Part shown: in pieces, positions 34,037 to 43,600 of the stretch | How the letters are laid out: each line of letters starts with the position of its first letter | Position numbering within the stretch: the first letter of the stretch is position 1 | Assembly: GCA_041392845.1 (NCBI GenBank) | Contig: JAWKLG010000007.1 | Location: 124,001 to 188,000, forward strand | Origin: JAGQWW01 sp041392845 | GTDB taxonomy: Bacteria > Bacteroidota > Bacteroidia > Chitinophagales > Saprospiraceae | Length of the DNA stretch: 64,000 nucleotides | Reading direction: 5' to 3' | Program-made: the position numbers and the translations under genes | Notes under the pieces: generated by a model | What the model saw: only the letters and a program-made list of their open reading frames with translations | What the model was told of the DNA's origin: nothing | The model's database searches: none

Positions 34037-35951
34037 TCACCAGTTCGATCTTCAAATCATCGATATACAATGGCAGGTGACCCGGATTCCAGATATAGGC
34101 TCTTGCCTCGTCAAAATAGGCCTTGGGCTCCGGAATGGATTTCGTAACTGTGATTTCCTGCCATTCATTGGCTTTGGTCATTTTTGGTAGAATTTTCACA
34201 CCCGTCCATTCATAAGGTGCCATTGAATTTTCAAAAGAGAAAACAATGTTCGGACTCCCCTCGCTTTCAGTTGGCAATTCCGGAGTAAGGGCTTTGAAGG
34301 TGAATTTCAATTGTTTGGTTCCGTTCTGATACAAAGTATTGACCATTCCTGAGAACCCTTGAGAGAAAGCATTTTTGATGTCAACTCTTTTGCATTTATT
34401 TCCAAATATTGCCATTGTAGTATCAATGGTTACATCGCTAAGGTCAAAGTCCTCATAATCTTCTTCAAACAAAAGTGTTTCATTTGAAAAGTTGCTGTCC
34501 CATTCAAACACCACAACTTCTTTAAACCACTCCCCTTCTTGAGGAGACCTAAACCTTCCAACTTCCTTCATTTTTTTATTCTCGCTCAAACTTTCTAAAG
34601 GAATCCTTCCATCCAACTTGGCGAAGGTATTGTCCCAAAGGATCAAACTTTTCTTTGGAACGGGCTCACCCGATAACACTTGTTTTATCATGCGATGCTC
34701 ATCCGGTTCAAACCAATCCTGTTCAAAAAGCATAGCAGGATAAATGGCATCGTAATACAATACATAATCCTCATACTTCGGCCAAAGCTGATCTTTCACC
34801 TGCTTAAAAGCACGTTGACCATGCGTCAAATCCAAATGCCAGGATTTTGAAAAATTGCCGTTTAAAGAAATAATTGACAAAGGAATCAAAACAACAAATG
34901 GCAAAAGAGAAACATAATTTTTTTCAAAAAAAGAAAGTTGCCAAAACGGATGAAATAACCTAGCAATGATCAAACCCGCCATTGGAAATACTCCGATTAA
35001 TACACGCAACATTCCATAAGAATTAAAAATGCCGTAGTACCAGAAAATGGAGTGGGCCACGAAATAGGCAATGAAAATACCATAGGTAAGCCATAATTCG
35101 TCCTGACTAATCGTATCTCCCATCCATTTTTTAAAAAAGGATTTTATTTGACTCGAAAACCAGGGAAGCACCCACCACAATCCTCCAACCACAATTCCAA
35201 GTGCTAACAGCCAGGTCCACAAGCTGCCCACCACTTCAGGCATGTGTACCAGGAAGTGATTCCAGGGCCCGGAACCGTAGGCACCATTCAAAGTCGCGTA
35301 GGACATCTTTCTGAAAACCCATAAAATATCTTCATATAGAAAATATCCAATAGCTCCGTACACTACATGACCTACCATCAGAAATGGAACCAGCCAGAAT
35401 TTGCGCATGGCCACCAGATAAATGGCCAACACACAAAAGACTATCAATCCTTCAGACCGCACAAATGGCAAAAAGGACAACCACAAAACTGCTGTCCACC
35501 ATTTCCTTTTTAGGAAAAAGTATACTCCTAAAATCAACCAAAAAGCAAACATGGGTTCGGTCAAACCGGAAAGGGTATTGTAAATACTCATAGGAGCAGT
35601 TGCAATGACCAAGGCTCCAATCCAACTGTTTTTTATCCCCAACAACTGACCACATTTCCAGGTCAGGAACATGCTGCCCAAAAGCATTCCGATGTTGTAA
35701 ATTTTTAAACCAATCATGCCAAACTGAGCAATGGGCGCGGTAAATAAAACAAAAACGGGTTTTGCCCAATGGTTGAGGAAATGCTCCGGATGTTTGAAAG
35801 CGGATTCAGAATACAGGAAGTGAAAAACGGCATCTGCATCATCAGCCGTTCCAGGCCATCCAAATGCCAGACGTAGCATCCATAATCCGTACAAAAAGAG
35901 TCCGGCAAAAAACAAGTAGCGGGGTTGTAGGTAGGTAAGGGCCGTTTTCAA
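34026..35951 (-). CDS. Multi-span GT-C-like membrane protein with a C-terminal exported domain
   Basis: A hydrophobic protein with about ten membrane helices in residues 10-380. DDAD lies in the first external loop (about residues 36-39), where GT-C glycosyltransferases carry their catalytic Asp. WNHFLVHMPEVVG and FYYGIFNSYGMLRVL-like segments fit polyprenyl-phosphate-sugar-using enzymes. The last ~150 residues form a beta-rich, carbohydrate-binding-like domain (TLYQNGTKQLKFTFKALTPE to GHLPLYIDDLKIELVTGD), presumably periplasmic. I do not recognise a named family. It could add sugars to lipids or proteins. The stop codon is embedded in the heptad array. Confidence 0.65.
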   Translation of the reverse strand: MKTALTYLQPRYLFFAGLFLYGLWMLRLAFGWPGTADDADAVFHFLYSESAFKHPEHFLNHWAKPVFVLFTAPIAQFGMIGLKIYNIGMLLGSMFLTWKCGQLLGIKNSWIGALVIATAPMSIYNTLSGLTEPMFAFWLILGVYFFLKRKWWTAVLWLSFLPFVRSEGLIVFCVLAIYLVAMRKFWLVPFLMVGHVVYGAIGYFLYEDILWVFRKMSYATLNGAYGSGPWNHFLVHMPEVVGSLWTWLLALGIVVGGLWWVLPWFSSQIKSFFKKWMGDTISQDELWLTYGIFIAYFVAHSIFWYYGIFNSYGMLRVLIGVFPMAGLIIARLFHPFWQLSFFEKNYVSLLPFVVLIPLSIISLNGNFSKSWHLDLTHGQRAFKQVKDQLWPKYEDYVLYYDAIYPAMLFEQDWFEPDEHRMIKQVLSGEPVPKKSLILWDNTFAKLDGRIPLESLSENKKMKEVGRFRSPQEGEWFKEVVVFEWDSNFSNETLLFEEDYEDFDLSDVTIDTTMAIFGNKCKRVDIKNAFSQGFSGMVNTLYQNGTKQLKFTFKALTPELPTESEGSPNIVFSFENSMAPYEWTGVKILPKMTKANEWQEITVTKSIPEPKAYFDEARAYIWNPGHLPLYIDDLKIELVTGD

Positions 35952-35973
35952 GAAAGTTGAGTTTGCTTGAGGT

Positions 35974-36015
35974 TAAAAAAAATCCCGTTTCACAGGTAAA
36001 GCCATGAAACGGGAT
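35974..36015 (-). terminator. Intrinsic terminator of the DUF4920 gene
   Basis: Minus-strand stem ATCCCGTTTCA / TGAAACGGGAT (arms 36005-36015 and 35982-35992), 12-base loop, then about eight T (35975-35982). It lies 23 bases after the stop codon at 36038. Confidence 0.88.
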
Positions 36016-36037
36016 CTAGTATAAGAAAAAATAAAAA

Positions 36038-36574
36038 TTAGTCTACCAATTTAACACCGGAAGCCATGAATTTCAATTCTTCTTTTGGCTCGGTGATAGC
36101 AGCAATTTCTTCTGCACTTGCACCTTCATCTTCTGCGTAATGTTTCAATTCGTCAACGCTGGTAACCTGACGGTAAGCATAACCATCTACGACTACTTTT
36201 CTACCTGCAATGTCTTTAGGCATAAAGAAACCGTAGTCTTTAAATTGAACGAAGATTTCTTCACCGTTTTCTGTCTGAAGGTTCATCCAACAACCTTTTG
36301 TCTGGCAAACAGATTCAACCGTACCTACCAATTTTGCATCAATAGAATCTACTGTTGCCATCTTAGGAAGGAAAGCTGCTAAATCTTCTGCACCGTCTTC
36401 TTCAATAGTTTCTCCAAAATGCACTCCATCACCTTCTGCAGCAGTGGCATCACCATGGTCATGACCTTCGTGATCATGCGCTTCGGTAGACTCAGCACCT
36501 GCTTGTGTATCAGAACCACATCCAAAAGCAAAGAAGGATGCAGCTACCATTAAAATGAAAAATCGCTTGAACAT
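36038..36574 (-). CDS. DUF4920-domain lipoprotein
   Basis: Start ATG at 36574 (MFKRFFILMVAASFFAFGCGS) gives a lipoprotein signal with the lipobox cysteine near residue 19. A histidine/acid-rich linker follows (EAHDHEGHDHGDAT), which could bind metal. The C-terminal domain has the DUF4920 features GTVESVCQTKGCWMNL and FVQFKDYGFFMPKDIAGRKV. Two conserved cysteines flank KG, suggesting an OB-fold-like metal or redox site. Function is unknown. A candidate -7 box (36611-36618) supports this start over the longer reading to 36613. Own terminator downstream. Confidence 0.82.
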   Translation of the reverse strand: MFKRFFILMVAASFFAFGCGSDTQAGAESTEAHDHEGHDHGDATAAEGDGVHFGETIEEDGAEDLAAFLPKMATVDSIDAKLVGTVESVCQTKGCWMNLQTENGEEIFVQFKDYGFFMPKDIAGRKVVVDGYAYRQVTSVDELKHYAEDEGASAEEIAAITEPKEELKFMASGVKLVD

Positions 36575-36610
36575 GTAATTAAGTTTTAAATTAAGGATCA
36601 ATAATTTCTG

Positions 36611-36618
36611 CAAAAATA
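36611..36618 (-). promoter_or_regulatory. Putative -7 box of the DUF4920 gene
   Basis: On the minus strand TATTTTTG matches TAnnTTTG, 36 bases upstream of the ATG at 36574. No clear -33 TTTG is seen. Confidence 0.35.
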
Positions 36619-36797
36619 GCCAAATCAGTTAATCTTTTAAAATTGTTTTAAAAAAGGTATTCCCCTTACAATAAGCAACCAAATCATTAGTTTAAATATC
36701 GAATTATCACCAAACATTAATCTTATTTTAAAACATACGGCCTATTTAATACTGCTACTTCACTTATCGCAATTTTTGAATCAGAAAACTGGCCGTT

Positions 36798-38510
36798 ATG
36801 AAGATGCACTTGAACCTTGTAGCAGTACTCGCCACCCTGAGTCTTCCTACACTTTTGAACGCTGAATGTATCACCGGAAACTGTTTTGATGGAAGAGGTG
36901 CTTACATTTATCCTTCCGGAGCAAAATATGTTGGTGAATTTAAAAATGGATTCATCGATGGAATGGGCACTCTTTATTTTTCAACAGGAGATGTCTATGT
37001 TGGAGAATGGACCAAACAATACCGCGAAGGAAAAGGAAAATACACTTATAAAAATGGTGATGTGTACCGGGGAACTTTTAAAAACAACAAATTCCACGGA
37101 AACGGTACCATGGATTATCGCAATGGAGATCAATACTCCGGCAGCTGGTCAGAAAGTCAACCCAACGGCCAGGGGACTTACCTTTTTAAAAGTGGAGAAA
37201 AGTATGTCGGTAGTTTTGTTCAAGGCAAATTTGACGGAAATGGTACCATGTATTATAAAGATGGCTCGAAATACATAGGTGAATGGAAAAGAAATGAAAA
37301 GAATGGTAACGGAGTCTTAATCAAAAGCAACGGAAGTAAAATTTCAGGCGAATGGGCCAATGGAAATTATATCAAAGAAGAATCCCGCATGGATGAAAGG
37401 GTCTCTGAAAACACCCGAACAAATAACACCAACCAAACTTCCCAGTCCAATACTTCCATTGAAAGAGAGGTCGGAACTACCGGTGACCTAAGCAGAGATT
37501 GCAACAGCATGTATTGTAGAGACGGCGTAGGAACCTACATCTATGCCGATGGCTCCAAATACATCGGCGAAATGAAGTATGGCTTTCCCGAAGGAAAAGG
37601 AAAAGTTTATTATTCTAATGGAGATATCTATGAAGGTCAATGGACCAACCACGCTCCCAATGGACCCGGTGTCATTTATTTTGCCAATGGAAAAGCCTAT
37701 GGTGGTCTTTGGAGAAATGGAAAAACGGTAGGTGAAATCAAACCGGCACGTCAACCTATAAAAGATGAACCGGTGATTGTCGATTATTCTGATGAAGTAA
37801 AAATCTGGGCTGTGGTTGTTGGCGTTGGAGGTTACAAACATATGCCAGCACTCAAATATACCGATGACGACGCCTACCACATGTATGCATTTTTGAAAAG
37901 CGTAGAAGGAGGCTCCCTAAAAGAGGAACAAGTGAAAGTACTGGTAGACGAAGAAGCTACGCGAATGAATGTGTTGAATACAGTGCACGATGTACTTCTA
38001 AGAGCCGATGATAATGATGTGATTGTGTTCTATTTCAGTGGTCATGGCTTGCAAGGTTCTTTCCTACCAGTCGACTATGACGGTTACAACAACCGGATTT
38101 TACACGAAGAAATTCGTGACCTGATGATGAAGAGCAAAGCAAAACAAAAAGTCGTATTTGCAGATGCATGTTATTCAGGATCCATTCTGGCTATGAAAGC
38201 TCCGGTTGAGCAAACCTTGAATCGTTATTACGATGCGTTTAAAGAAACCAATGGCGGAATTGCATTGATGATGTCTTCTAAAGGCGAAGAGTTTTCATTG
38301 GAAGATGGCGGCTTACGTTCAGGAATCTTTTCCTACTATCTAATCAAGGGATTGAAAGGAGCAGCAGATACCGATCATAATAAAATAGTGACCATATCCG
38401 AATTGTTTGCTTATGTGAAAAGGCAGGTGGTGAATTATACCGCCGGAGCCCAAACCCCTACCCTTTCAGGGAACTTTGATGAAGGAATGCCTGTAGCAGT
38501 CCGTCGATAA
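36798..38510 (+). CDS. Secreted MORN-repeat protein with a caspase-like (C14) peptidase domain
   Basis: A signal peptide (1-22, LLNA-E) is followed by about seven MORN repeats in residues ~33-195 (YVGEFKNGFIDGMGTLYF, YVGEWTKQYREGKGKYTY and similar). A Thr/Ser/Asn-rich linker comes next, then three more MORN repeats (~243-315). The caspase/metacaspase-like domain spans ~333-570. Its catalytic dyad is His416 in FYFSGHG and Cys458 in DACYSG. The fold starts with IWAVVVGVGGYKHMPALKYTDDDA, typical of the p20 unit. Both catalytic residues are present, so it should be an active cysteine peptidase outside the cytoplasm. Substrate unknown. MORN repeats may bind lipid or protein. Confidence 0.9.
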   Translation: MKMHLNLVAVLATLSLPTLLNAECITGNCFDGRGAYIYPSGAKYVGEFKNGFIDGMGTLYFSTGDVYVGEWTKQYREGKGKYTYKNGDVYRGTFKNNKFHGNGTMDYRNGDQYSGSWSESQPNGQGTYLFKSGEKYVGSFVQGKFDGNGTMYYKDGSKYIGEWKRNEKNGNGVLIKSNGSKISGEWANGNYIKEESRMDERVSENTRTNNTNQTSQSNTSIEREVGTTGDLSRDCNSMYCRDGVGTYIYADGSKYIGEMKYGFPEGKGKVYYSNGDIYEGQWTNHAPNGPGVIYFANGKAYGGLWRNGKTVGEIKPARQPIKDEPVIVDYSDEVKIWAVVVGVGGYKHMPALKYTDDDAYHMYAFLKSVEGGSLKEEQVKVLVDEEATRMNVLNTVHDVLLRADDNDVIVFYFSGHGLQGSFLPVDYDGYNNRILHEEIRDLMMKSKAKQKVVFADACYSGSILAMKAPVEQTLNRYYDAFKETNGGIALMMSSKGEEFSLEDGGLRSGIFSYYLIKGLKGAADTDHNKIVTISELFAYVKRQVVNYTAGAQTPTLSGNFDEGMPVAVRR

Positions 38511-38523
38511 AAACTCAGATCAA

Positions 38524-38560
38524 ATGTCTGCATCATTGAAACTTGATGCAGACATTTTTT
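38524..38560 (+). terminator. Intrinsic terminator of the MORN-caspase gene, inside the 3' end of the convergent ALDH gene
   Basis: Perfect 12-bp stem ATGTCTGCATCA (38524-38535) / TGATGCAGACAT (38544-38555) with an 8-base loop and six T. It overlaps the last codons and stop (38533-38535) of the convergent aldehyde dehydrogenase gene. Confidence 0.88.
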
Positions 38561-39981
38561 GGTTCTGTAAAAAACCGCAAGGCTTCCAATCCACCTTCTC
38601 TTCCCACTCCGGAGTTTTTCACGCCACCAAAAGGAGTCCGCAAATCTCTCAACATCCAGCAATTTACCCAGACGATACCGGCATGCAATTGGTCAGCTAC
38701 TCTATGAGCCCTATTCAAATCTGATGTCCAGACAGTAGAGGCCAGTCCATATTCTGTGCAATTGGCTAAAGCAACAGCATCTTCTTCTGTGTCAAAAGGC
38801 TGAATGGTAACTACCGGACCAAAAATTTCTTCCTGGTTCGTACGACAATTTTCATCCAATCCTTCTATGATGGTGGGCTCCAAAAAGTAACCACCTTCAT
38901 TTTCGCCGGTAAGCTTCACTACTTTTCCACCAGCCAAAATTCTTCCACCTTCAGATTGGGCTATTTCTAAATAAGACTGGATTTTTTCAAAATGGGATTT
39001 TGAAACGACAGCCCCCTGATTGGTATCTGCATCCAAAGGATTTCCTACCCTCAAAGCTTTTGTTCTTTTGACAAATTCCTCTTTGAATTTATCATATAAT
39101 GGACGCTGCACGTACACCCTGGAACCACAAAGACAAATCTGTCCATTGTTGGCGAAGGATGAGCGCATAGTCTCTTTCATCATTTCATCAAAATCACAAT
39201 CTGCAAAAATCAAATTGGGATTTTTTCCGCCTAGTTCAAGGGATAATTTTTTAAACATCGGAGCAGCCGTTCTAGCCAGGTGGCGTCCTGTGCTGGTACC
39301 ACCAGTAAAAGAAATTGCCTTTATCTGTGGATGCTCAACAATAACTTGTCCGGCTGAAGGTCCAAGTCCGTGAACGATGTTCAACACACCATCAGGCAGA
39401 CCCGCTTCCTTACAGACTTTGGAAAGCAAGTATGAAGTCATAGGTGTAATTTCCGATGGTTTTCCGATAACGCAATTCCCTGCAGCCAGAGCCGGGGCGA
39501 TTTTCCAACTAAAAAGATACAAAGGAAGGTTCCAAGGAGAAATACATCCCACAACACCAAATGGCTGACGAAGCGTATAGTTAATGGCTTGCCCTTCCAT
39601 ATTGTGCGATTCAGAACTGAAATGCAAAATGGCTGTGGCAAAAAACCTAAAATTGGATTGAGCTCTTGGAATGTCGACAGTCCTTGCCAGGCTTAAAGGC
39701 TTACCGGAATCCATACTTTCAGCCAGGGCAAATTCTTCTAAATTTTCCCCTATCAATTCAGCGATTCTGTTCAATACCTTATACCGAAATTCAACTCCTG
39801 CCTTCGACCAGGAAGGAAATGCTTTCTGAGCTGCAGCCACGGCCAATTCCACATCATCCTGTTGTGAATCCGGTATGTAAGAAAATGTTTTGCCGGTTGC
39901 CGGATTCGGATTTTCAAGATAATTTCCAGAGGATGGTTCTAAAAAAGAACCGCCAATGAAATTTTTAATATAGGTATCCAT
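38533..39981 (-). CDS. NAD(P)-dependent aldehyde dehydrogenase
   Basis: Oxidises an aldehyde to the carboxylate. From the ATG at 39981 (MDTYIKNFIGGSF) it has 482 aa, the usual length; the TTG at 40089 adds 36 unlikely residues. Catalytic Cys283 is in NNGQICLCGSR and general-base Glu249 in LELGGKN. The cofactor site has PWNLPLYLFSWK and FTGGTSTGRH, and the C-terminus has the family's TPFGGVKNSGVGREGG. It resembles the 2-hydroxymuconic/2-aminomuconic semialdehyde dehydrogenase subgroup, but substrate cannot be fixed from context because no catabolic genes adjoin it. Cytoplasmic. Confidence 0.92.
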   Translation of the reverse strand: MDTYIKNFIGGSFLEPSSGNYLENPNPATGKTFSYIPDSQQDDVELAVAAAQKAFPSWSKAGVEFRYKVLNRIAELIGENLEEFALAESMDSGKPLSLARTVDIPRAQSNFRFFATAILHFSSESHNMEGQAINYTLRQPFGVVGCISPWNLPLYLFSWKIAPALAAGNCVIGKPSEITPMTSYLLSKVCKEAGLPDGVLNIVHGLGPSAGQVIVEHPQIKAISFTGGTSTGRHLARTAAPMFKKLSLELGGKNPNLIFADCDFDEMMKETMRSSFANNGQICLCGSRVYVQRPLYDKFKEEFVKRTKALRVGNPLDADTNQGAVVSKSHFEKIQSYLEIAQSEGGRILAGGKVVKLTGENEGGYFLEPTIIEGLDENCRTNQEEIFGPVVTIQPFDTEEDAVALANCTEYGLASTVWTSDLNRAHRVADQLHAGIVWVNCWMLRDLRTPFGGVKNSGVGREGGLEALRFFTEPKNVCIKFQ

Positions 39982-40170
39982 CTTAATGGAATCATTTTTG
40001 GTAGAGGTAGGGCTGTCGGCCGTAATCATAATTTCAATTTTAAGTCCTCCAAAGGTAGGGAATCTTTCAAATTTGGAAATTTGACTCAACGATTAAAATT
40101 AAATCTTGTTAAATCATCACAACAGGCCGAAATTAATCAAGCGAGGAGCGGTTTTTTCCCTTTGTATCCT

Positions 40171-40178
40171 TAAATTTG
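40171..40178 (+). promoter_or_regulatory. -7 box directly before the GTG start of the small membrane protein gene
   Basis: TAAATTTG matches TAnnTTTG. Four bases separate it from the GTG at 40183, the same spacing as at truA, suggesting a leaderless transcript. Confidence 0.35.
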
Positions 40179-40182
40179 TTTC

Positions 40183-40611
40183 GTGAAAAGACAGGAAAAC
40201 ATATCAAAAATACTGGAGCAGATTGAAGTAGCAGCTACCGATGAGTTCGCACAGTTGGCGGACATCGGTGCAGAACTTTATGCTACCGGTGACCTTTTGG
40301 TATTGAAGGGAAAGCTTGAAGAAGCATTAAAAACCTTCCAACAATTGCATAAAATGTTGCAATGGGTCGGATTTTCCTCTCCTGTTTGGGTACTATTGGC
40401 CTTCCCTTTTGGTCTGATGGGAATGGAAAGATTTGGATATTTTCTGATGGGACTCTTCCCGGCAACTTTTATCTTATTTGGAATTGGTTCTTTCCTTTTA
40501 AAACAACGGTACAACAGCAAAGGCTATCTCGAATACATCGGTGCCATCATCGATGAAGAATTAAGAAGAAGAGCCCGCCAAAAAAAACCTACCAATAGAG
40601 GCAGAAGATAG
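40183..40611 (+). CDS. Small membrane protein of unknown function
   Basis: 142 aa, not recognised. A hydrophilic N-terminus with a helical, coiled-coil-like region (ISKILEQIEVAATDEFAQLADIGAEL, then LKGKLEEALKTFQQLHKML) is followed by two membrane helices (about 62-80 and 86-105: VWVLLAFPFGLMGM, FLMGLFPATFILFGIGSFLL). A basic cytoplasmic tail ends in RRRARQKKPTNRGRR. The start is GTG. It lies 40 bases upstream of the Clp-like ATPase gene on the same strand, so the two are probably co-transcribed and it may anchor the ATPase at the membrane. That link is inference from position only. Confidence 0.7.
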   Translation: MKRQENISKILEQIEVAATDEFAQLADIGAELYATGDLLVLKGKLEEALKTFQQLHKMLQWVGFSSPVWVLLAFPFGLMGMERFGYFLMGLFPATFILFGIGSFLLKQRYNSKGYLEYIGAIIDEELRRRARQKKPTNRGRR

Positions 40612-40651
40612 TAACTTGCGTCTTTTTTAGATTTGGAACAATTCTATTTGA

Positions 40652-43600
40652 ATGCCTTTTTTTAATCCGGCACCTTTCCATGCTTTTAAACTTAAAATTT
40701 CAGACAATGTCTATGTCTGGAAACCACTCCGTGATTTCAATGCAGTTCAATTCAACGGAAACCTGGGAAATCTTGCCCAGCGTTTTAAAATTGCCTTTGA
40801 AGAAAAAGTAATTTTTCCCGGAAAGCCGGAAAAGGTTTTAGACCTTTTGGAGCCAAGAAAATTTGAAAAAAAAATATTCAGCCTGGATTTCCCTGCCTCA
40901 AAAAATGAGCTGGCATTTCCTGATTTCAATCTCGAATTTGATGTTTTCATTTCAGAACAGGAAGATCATTTTTACTGTGTAGTACCTGCCTTGGATTTAG
41001 AATTGATTGTCCATTCCAGAGAAGAAATGGAGGACAATATCACAACAGCCATTGAAGAGGAATTTTTAAGAAAAAAGAGGGCACAAAATGTTCAGGATAT
41101 TATATCAACGATATGGTATGAAGACATCCAATTGGAAACCAGTGAGATGTCACTGCTCTTTCACAAACCCAGAGAAAAGGAAGAGGTAAAATTCAAAAAA
41201 GCAGAAAGTCTTTTGGATCAGGTGGCATCCAGGTTGCCGGACATGGGTCCAAAAGTTGCATTTTTCCGTGAAAATGAAATCGCTGAATTGGCTAAAATTT
41301 TAAAAGGAAAATTTTTAAAAAATATCCTTTTGGTTGGTCCTTCCGGGGTAGGTAAATCTGCCTTGGTGGAAGAGATGGCTCGAGATCCGCGCAAGTGGGA
41401 CATAGGCAAAACGATTTGGTCTACTACTGCAAGTACGCTGATTAAAGAGTTGACCAAGGAAACCGGCTGGCAAGACAATCTCGTGAGCCTTGTAGGTGAA
41501 CTGACCAAAAGAAGCGATGTACTTTTTGTCAAAAGTTTGCCCGAGTTGTTTGAAGTGGGACAATACGAAGGCAATGAGGTCAGCATGGCCGATTACTTTC
41601 AAAACTTCCTCAGTCGTGGAGAGGTCATCATGATTTCAGAATGCACAGAAGAGGAGTTTTCAAAAATTGAATTAAAAAATCCAAATTACCTTTCCTTATT
41701 CAATATTATAAAAGTAAGGGAACCCGAAAACATGGAAGCGGCCATTCGGGAGAAGGTTCGTCAGATGGCCCACCTGGAAGATTTGAGCTTGTCGGACGAG
41801 GTGGTGAAGGAAGTGATTAGGGTATTTAGAAGGTTTAATCCTTATTCAGGCTTTCCGGGTAAACCTATCCGCTTTTTGGAGAGTGTATTACTCAATCATA
41901 GTGATAGCTTAAAAAAATCAGGCACGATATCTTTTGACCACATCTACCGCTATTTCTGTGAAGAAACAGGGATGCCAAGGTTTATGGTCGATCCTGACAT
42001 ACCGATGAATCCGGATGAAAGTCTGCAATTTTTTGAAAGCAGGGTATTTGGTCAGCCGCAAGCCTTGAAGCAGGTAGTCAATGTGCTTTCTACCGTAAAA
42101 ACGGCGCTTACCAAAACCAACAAACCCATTGCTTCATTTTTAATGGTAGGTCCAACCGGTGTTGGTAAAACTGAATTGGCGAAAAACCTGGCTGAATTCA
42201 TGTTTGGCAGCAAAGAGAAAATGGTAAGGCTCGACATGAGTGAATATTCAGATGCATTTGGAGTAATGCGACTCACGGGTGCCGGATTTGCAGGAGACGG
42301 AGTCCTTACTTCGGCTATTCGCAGGGAACCTTTTGCTGTTTTACTTTTTGATGAAATAGAAAAAGCACATCCCAATTTCTTTGACCTTTTGCTGCAAATT
42401 TTGAGTGAAGGAAGACTTACGGATAACAAAGGAAAACTGGTAAATTTCTGCTCCACTGTCATTATGATGACTTCCAATATTGGTGCGGGGAAATTGCCAG
42501 GTCAACAAATAGGTTTAAATCGCAGCACCTCTTCCGTTGAATTGAGTCAACATTTTACCGGAGCAGTAGAGAAGTTTTTCAAGCCCGAATTATTCAACCG
42601 AATTGATTTATTGGTTCCTTTTCAGCCTTTGAATTTAGAGGTTATTAAAAAAGTTGTGGGCAAGACTTTATTGGAAATTAGAAAAAGGGAAGGACTCAGG
42701 AGCAGACCGGTTCATCTGGACATTGCCCCTGAAGTAGAAAGTTGGCTGGCTGAAAAAGGATATGTACCGGAATTTGGTGCCCGTCAATTGCATAGGACCA
42801 TTCGAGAATCGCTGCTTTTGCCCATTGCAAATATTTTGAACGAAACTCCGGTGGAAGACAAGATTGAGATCATTGTCTCCGTAAAAAGAGATGACCTTCA
42901 TTTCGATTTCTCTGTTGACCCTACCGGCACAGATGTCTTACTCGAAGTGTACGAGCAATATGCACTGACCGACATGGCTTCTGAGTTGAGAAAGGAATTT
43001 GACGAATTCAAGGAAGGAACGCTTTTTCAGGATTTGGAAAGTGAGGCCATCATGCTGCGAAATACATTGGCTGCCATGGACGGCACTCAAAATTTGGTTG
43101 AAAAAGTTGAGCAGCTAAGTCATATGGAAACCTTGCTGGACAATGCCCAATTTTTAGAAAAAAGCATCCATAAACTGGAAATAGATTTCAGTATCGACTG
43201 CATTGAAGGAAATCCATTTAATCCTGATTGGGAACGTCAGTTGGAGGATAAAAAGGCGAGTTTATTAGACCTTAAGATTGAATTCATTGGTTATAGAAAG
43301 AAAGGATTCAACACCGGTTGGATATATATTTTCAGTCCGGAACCACAACAGGTTGCACAATTTTATGAAGAGCTGATGGAATTGAGTGGAATGAATGTTC
43401 GAAACCGTTTTTCAATTTGGCATACCAGGTCTGAAAAGATTAGGAAGAAACTTCGGGAGATGGAAGACTCTTACTTTTTAAAAGAAGAGAGGACTCCAAT
43501 GGGCGGCAATTTAGATTTTAAAGAAGAAGAGGCCATGCTTTGCGGAATGATACTCCAGGCGGAAGGTGTTGGAACTTATACCTATTTTAAACCAGAAGCA

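Noticed and set aside
39982..40089. 36-residue N-terminal extension of the aldehyde dehydrogenase from a TTG
   Set aside because: ATG 39981 gives the normal family start and length.
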